Source: a virus | Length of the DNA: 29,172 nucleotides | Virus record (IMG/VR): IMGVR_UViG_3300050136_000046 | Location: 1-29,172 of that record | Strand: one strand, 5' to 3' | In this document: piece by piece, positions 26,359 through 29,172 of the stretch | Position numbering within the stretch: the stretch's first letter is position 1 | How the letters are laid out: each line of letters begins with the position of its first letter | The notes under the pieces: generated by a model | Seen by the model: only the letters and a program-made list of their open reading frames with translations | Told to the model about the DNA's origin: nothing | The model's database searches: none | Made by a program: the position numbers and the translations under genes

Positions 26359-27951
26359 ATGGCCGAAACCGACACACTTCCGATAGACACCACTGCCGAG
26401 GATGAAAAGCTCAAGCAGATGCAGGCTTTGCAGCCTATTGGGCAGGCAATGGCCGTTCCAGGCCCACAGGCGGCCCCAGAACCATCTCCGCAGCCAAAGG
26501 CTATGCCGGTGCCGCAAAACGCGCCAGCGCAAGCCCCTGCCTCACCAGCCATGCCTGTAGGGCCACCTGCGGGAGCTTCTCCGGCAATGCCTGCACCGAG
26601 TGCTCCAGCGATTACACTACCCACGCCCCAGAAATCCCTCACCACAAAGCTGTGGGACAAGACCGCGAACATAAACAATCCTTTTGAGCGCATTCTGGCA
26701 CGGACCGGGGTCGGAATCGGAAAAGCTTTGGACATCGCCGGTTCAGCACTGTTCCCGGGAATTGCCGCGAACATTCCGGGTTCGCAAATCAACACGCAGA
26801 TGGCGAATAGCCGTGCGAATAAGTTGGCGATGGAAGTGCCGGAAGCGAATGCGCGCATTGGCCTTGAAAAAGCGCAGACTACGAACCAGGAGGCGGAAGC
26901 GAAAGCCAGACTCAACCCCGGAGACAAGGCAATCGGTGAAGCGGTCGCAGATGGTAAAGGCGGCCTGATGCAGCAAGTCGAACATGCAGACCATACGTTC
27001 GGGTATGTGCCCATTTCGCAGGTTGCTGGCAATCAGCCAGCCATGCCCGGAGTCGCACCACCTTCTGCGCCTGGCGGAAGTGGGGCGCCCGCAATGCAGG
27101 TAGCCCCTGCAGGTGCAAAGCCTGGAACGCAGCTTCCAGAAGCCAAAACTCCACTGACTGATGCGCAGATTCAGGATGCGAATGCCCAAAACACCGCACA
27201 ATATCAGCAGGCATTCAAAGGCCAGCCATTGCCGCCCGCTTTCCAGATCAAGCCAGGTACGACGGACGCACAGGCCAAGGAAACCACTGCGGCGCTCGGG
27301 CGTCTCGTCTCAACGAACGATGCGAACGAGCAGCGCAAGATTATGAACGACCAGCGCGCGGCAACCGAGCGTAATACCGCCGAACTTCGCGCCGAGAACC
27401 GCTCGCGCCAAGCGGATGAGGCGACAAACAAGGAAATCGACAAGGCCCAAGCTCAGCTGAAGGACGTCCTGTCAAAGAGCGACGCGCGAATCGAGAACTT
27501 GAACGAAGCGATGGCCGACATCGACAAGCCAAACGGGGAAAAGGATGCAATGGGAGTCGTCAAGGCGCTGGTTTCGACTGCCGGAGGCCAAGGAAGCGGT
27601 GTGCGAGTCACGCAAGCCGAGTTGCAGCGGATTTCTCAGGCTCGCGGCTGGACTGACTCGGCCAAAGTCACCCTAAACAACATTTTCAATCCGTCCTCCT
27701 ATGAAAGTATGTCTCCTGCACAGCGTGAACAACTGAAAGGCATCGAGCAGGACGTTTATAACCTCGTGGAAGAAAAGAATGATGCCGCGCACCAGGCGTT
27801 TGGGGAAATCACTGGCGCACGAAGCATTCCCGAAGTGCGCGCGGCGCAAAACAAGTTCAATGATGTAATTCGCGGAGAAAATAAGGCTGGCGGCGGAAAA
27901 GCGGCCCCGGCCGAGGATCCGTTCGCCCAGTTCGGCGGAAAGGCGCACTAA
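26359..27951 (+). CDS. Large helical protein, probable internal virion protein (530 aa)
   Basis: The ATG at 26359 directly follows the preceding TAA. Residues 15-90 are Pro/Ala/Gln-rich and disordered (QAMAVPGPQAAPEPSPQPKA, PAQAPASPAMPVGPPAG). The body is helical, with possible coiled coils at residues 150-190 (ANKLAMEVPEANARIGLEKA) and 320-400 (NEQRKIMNDQRAATERNTAE, LRAENRSRQADEATNKEIDK, AQAQLKDVLSKSDARIENLN). A more globular end includes RISQARGWTDSAKVTLNNI and AREQLKGIEQDVYNL-type helices. No enzyme motif was recognised. Position and composition fit a podovirus ejection protein. Confidence 0.58.
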   Translation: MAETDTLPIDTTAEDEKLKQMQALQPIGQAMAVPGPQAAPEPSPQPKAMPVPQNAPAQAPASPAMPVGPPAGASPAMPAPSAPAITLPTPQKSLTTKLWDKTANINNPFERILARTGVGIGKALDIAGSALFPGIAANIPGSQINTQMANSRANKLAMEVPEANARIGLEKAQTTNQEAEAKARLNPGDKAIGEAVADGKGGLMQQVEHADHTFGYVPISQVAGNQPAMPGVAPPSAPGGSGAPAMQVAPAGAKPGTQLPEAKTPLTDAQIQDANAQNTAQYQQAFKGQPLPPAFQIKPGTTDAQAKETTAALGRLVSTNDANEQRKIMNDQRAATERNTAELRAENRSRQADEATNKEIDKAQAQLKDVLSKSDARIENLNEAMADIDKPNGEKDAMGVVKALVSTAGGQGSGVRVTQAELQRISQARGWTDSAKVTLNNIFNPSSYESMSPAQREQLKGIEQDVYNLVEEKNDAAHQAFGEITGARSIPEVRAAQNKFNDVIRGENKAGGGKAAPAEDPFAQFGGKAH

Positions 27952-29172
27952 ATGGGTGTCGTAGCCAATCCCGTAGGCGCCCTCGCAGACCTGGCTTCAG
28001 GCACAGCCCAAGATGTCGTTGGCGCGCGCGATGAAGGCCAAGCTCCTCCGAAACCCGTCGCACCAAAACCCACGCAGACGATGCTCGCGCCCAATGGACA
28101 ATCTGGAGAGATCCCCGTCGAGCACGTTGACGATGCACTGAAAGCGGGATTCAAGCATGGAACGGTAATGGTATCGCCCGATGGGAAGGAAGGTACTGTT
28201 CCTGCCGAGCGCGCCGCGGATGCCGCGAAAGCTGGCTTCAAGTCCAAGCAGCCTGCACCGACGAGATATAACTCCAACCCGAGCTTTGCGAATTACGCGC
28301 CGCCCGATTCTCCCTTGCGCAACGTACCGGAGCCTCATCCCGAGCAGAACCAGATTGTTGAGCCCGCCAAGCACGAGACCATTACCGGATTGGGTCGCGC
28401 AGCTTTGGGCGCAGTTCCATTCGCCATGGGCGGTGAGGGCGAGCTTGCCGAAGCTCCCGCGATGGAAATGCCTAGCATGGGCGCCGCGAAGCCGATCCTA
28501 ACTGCGCCTATCCGTCTCGCGGCACGCACCGCTGAGCGCGCGGTCAACGATATACCGATCCTGAATACTGCCAGGGCTGCTAAGGGCTTGATGAGCCCAG
28601 CCGACGAAGCCGCTGGCATGAGAATCAAAATTCCCGGCCGGGACGTTGGGCTTGGCACTGCTTCGCCGCCCATGACGCTTCCGCAGGACGCATTCGATAC
28701 GAGTGCAGCAGAGAAGGCCGTGACGCCAATTCAGGGCGTAGGAACCCCTGCGCCTCCGGGTAATCCCGTGCGACGTGTGCCCGGCGACATTCCCCGCGAA
28801 GCGGTAGCTCAGCCGCCTGCCATGCGTGTGCCAGCTATCGCGCAGCAAACAGGAACGTCTCAACTCCCTGGCGGTGGTGTGATTCAGCGGCCAGCAATGA
28901 TGCTCCCGCCGGCTCCGGAAGCTCCCGCCGCAGCCGCTCCTGCAATGTCCATCCCTGAATCCGCACCGGTTGAAGTAACACCCCAAGGCCCACCGCTGCC
29001 GAATCCCGTTCGACGTGTGCCTGGCGACATCCCCCGCGAGGCGATCGCTCAGCCGCCTGCCATGCGCGTGCCAGCTATCGCGCAGCAAACAGGAACGTCT
29101 CAACTCCCTGGCGGTGGTGTGATTCAACGGCCAGCGATGATGCTCCCGCCGGCTCCGGAAGCTCCCGCCGCA
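27952..29172 (+). CDS. Partial large protein with internal repeats, open at window end
   Basis: The ATG at 27952 follows the TAA of the previous gene. The frame is open for 407 codons to the last base. Residues 44-71 and 73-100 are two copies of a 29-residue motif: MLAPNGQSGEIPVEHVDDAL and MVSPDGKEGTVPAERAADAA, each ending KAGFK. I know this 'pdG..g.vP...v..al..Gf' motif from large phage virion proteins. Residues 150-240 are Ala-rich and helical (ETITGLGRAALGAVPFAMGG, PIRLAARTAERAVNDIPILN). Residues 271-327 and 351-407 are a near-identical 57-residue Pro/Ala-rich repeat. The C-terminus, where a catalytic domain would be expected in such proteins, is missing. Confidence 0.65.
   Translation, partial: MGVVANPVGALADLASGTAQDVVGARDEGQAPPKPVAPKPTQTMLAPNGQSGEIPVEHVDDALKAGFKHGTVMVSPDGKEGTVPAERAADAAKAGFKSKQPAPTRYNSNPSFANYAPPDSPLRNVPEPHPEQNQIVEPAKHETITGLGRAALGAVPFAMGGEGELAEAPAMEMPSMGAAKPILTAPIRLAARTAERAVNDIPILNTARAAKGLMSPADEAAGMRIKIPGRDVGLGTASPPMTLPQDAFDTSAAEKAVTPIQGVGTPAPPGNPVRRVPGDIPREAVAQPPAMRVPAIAQQTGTSQLPGGGVIQRPAMMLPPAPEAPAAAAPAMSIPESAPVEVTPQGPPLPNPVRRVPGDIPREAIAQPPAMRVPAIAQQTGTSQLPGGGVIQRPAMMLPPAPEAPAA
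28762..28932 (+). repeat. Repeat copy 1 of a 171-bp coding repeat
   Basis: This is one of two copies, 240 bp apart (start to start), of a segment encoding NPVRRVPGDIPREAVAQPPA through LPPAPEAPAA. Only about nine of 171 bases differ from the second copy. All but one are synonymous; the exception is a Val-to-Ile exchange. Confidence 0.8.
29002..29172 (+). repeat. Repeat copy 2, running to the window end
   Basis: This is the second copy of the repeat at 28762-28932; it runs to the final base of the window. Further copies may lie beyond, and repeats of this length are a common reason for a contig to stop. Confidence 0.8.

Noticed and set aside
26091-27032. Minus-strand ORF of 313 codons opposite the ejection-type genes
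   Set aside because: Cys/Ala/Gly-rich antisense of Ala/Pro/Gln codons, no motif and no ribosome site.
1-29172. tRNA genes, CRISPR arrays, insertion sequences, integrase and att sites
   Set aside because: None was seen on reading both strands; no TpsiC-loop-like cloverleaf candidate, no regularly spaced direct repeats apart from the coding repeat at the right end, and no transposase or integrase motifs.

Overview
This window looks like part of a tailed-phage (podovirus-like) or prophage genome. It is moderately GC-rich, densely packed, and most genes are joined by 1- or 4-base start/stop overlaps (TAATG, TGATG, ATGA, GTGA). The phage hallmarks are an ERF single-strand annealing protein, a YqaJ/lambda-type exonuclease, replication proteins, a small/large terminase pair, and a long run of virion-like genes. 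The host is inferred only. ASH/choice-of-anchor-D repeats, carboxypeptidase-regulatory-like domains and many '-AQ' Sec signal peptides resemble Acidobacteria and related soil Gram-negatives. No integrase, portal, major capsid protein, endolysin, tRNA or CRISPR array was recognised, so the genome very probably continues beyond both ends; both terminal genes are cut.

Layout. (1) 1-1986, plus strand: the end of a late-type operon, with a truncated gene, a secreted beta-rich protein, a papain-like cysteine peptidase and a Big_2-type protein. (2) 2097-5138, minus strand: an eleven-gene, almost fully overlapping operon. It carries a small membrane protein, a zinc ribbon, a PD-(D/E)XK nuclease, a short C5-cytosine methyltransferase-like protein, several unknowns, and three tiny ORFs (17, 18 and 29 codons) that each encode little more than a lipoprotein signal peptide with a lipobox. 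Most of the small genes here were found by reading the strand directly. (3) 5139-5233: a divergent control region with a 37-bp dyad that embeds the -35 boxes of both promoters, beside a ribbon-helix-helix gene. (4) 5234-10174, plus strand: an early/middle operon with RHH regulator, zinc ribbon, micro-membrane protein, HNH, ERF, HNH, YqaJ exonuclease, a structured leader, a replication initiator-like gene that appears to start at ACG, an overlapping helicase-loader-like gene, small proteins and a VRR-NUC nuclease. (5) 10215-12138: terminase. (6) 12135-29172: virion/late genes, including several Sec-signal-bearing beta-rich proteins, an endonuclease VII, a 1284-aa tail-like protein, a GNAT-like protein and three probable internal (ejection) proteins. 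The last is open at the window edge and contains a 240-bp-period repeat.

How the parts may work together (inference): the RHH protein probably binds the dyad and switches the two divergent early operons. ERF plus YqaJ form a recombination pair, perhaps helped by VRR-NUC. The minus-strand methyltransferase and nuclease, with the micro-lipoproteins, look like accessory host-takeover, protection or exclusion functions. The plus-strand late genes package DNA and build the tail and ejection apparatus. The most unusual parts are the micro-lipoprotein array, the dyad with predicted leaderless transcripts, the sequestered Shine-Dalgarno/ACG start at 8162, and the Sec-exported proteins inside the virion operon.
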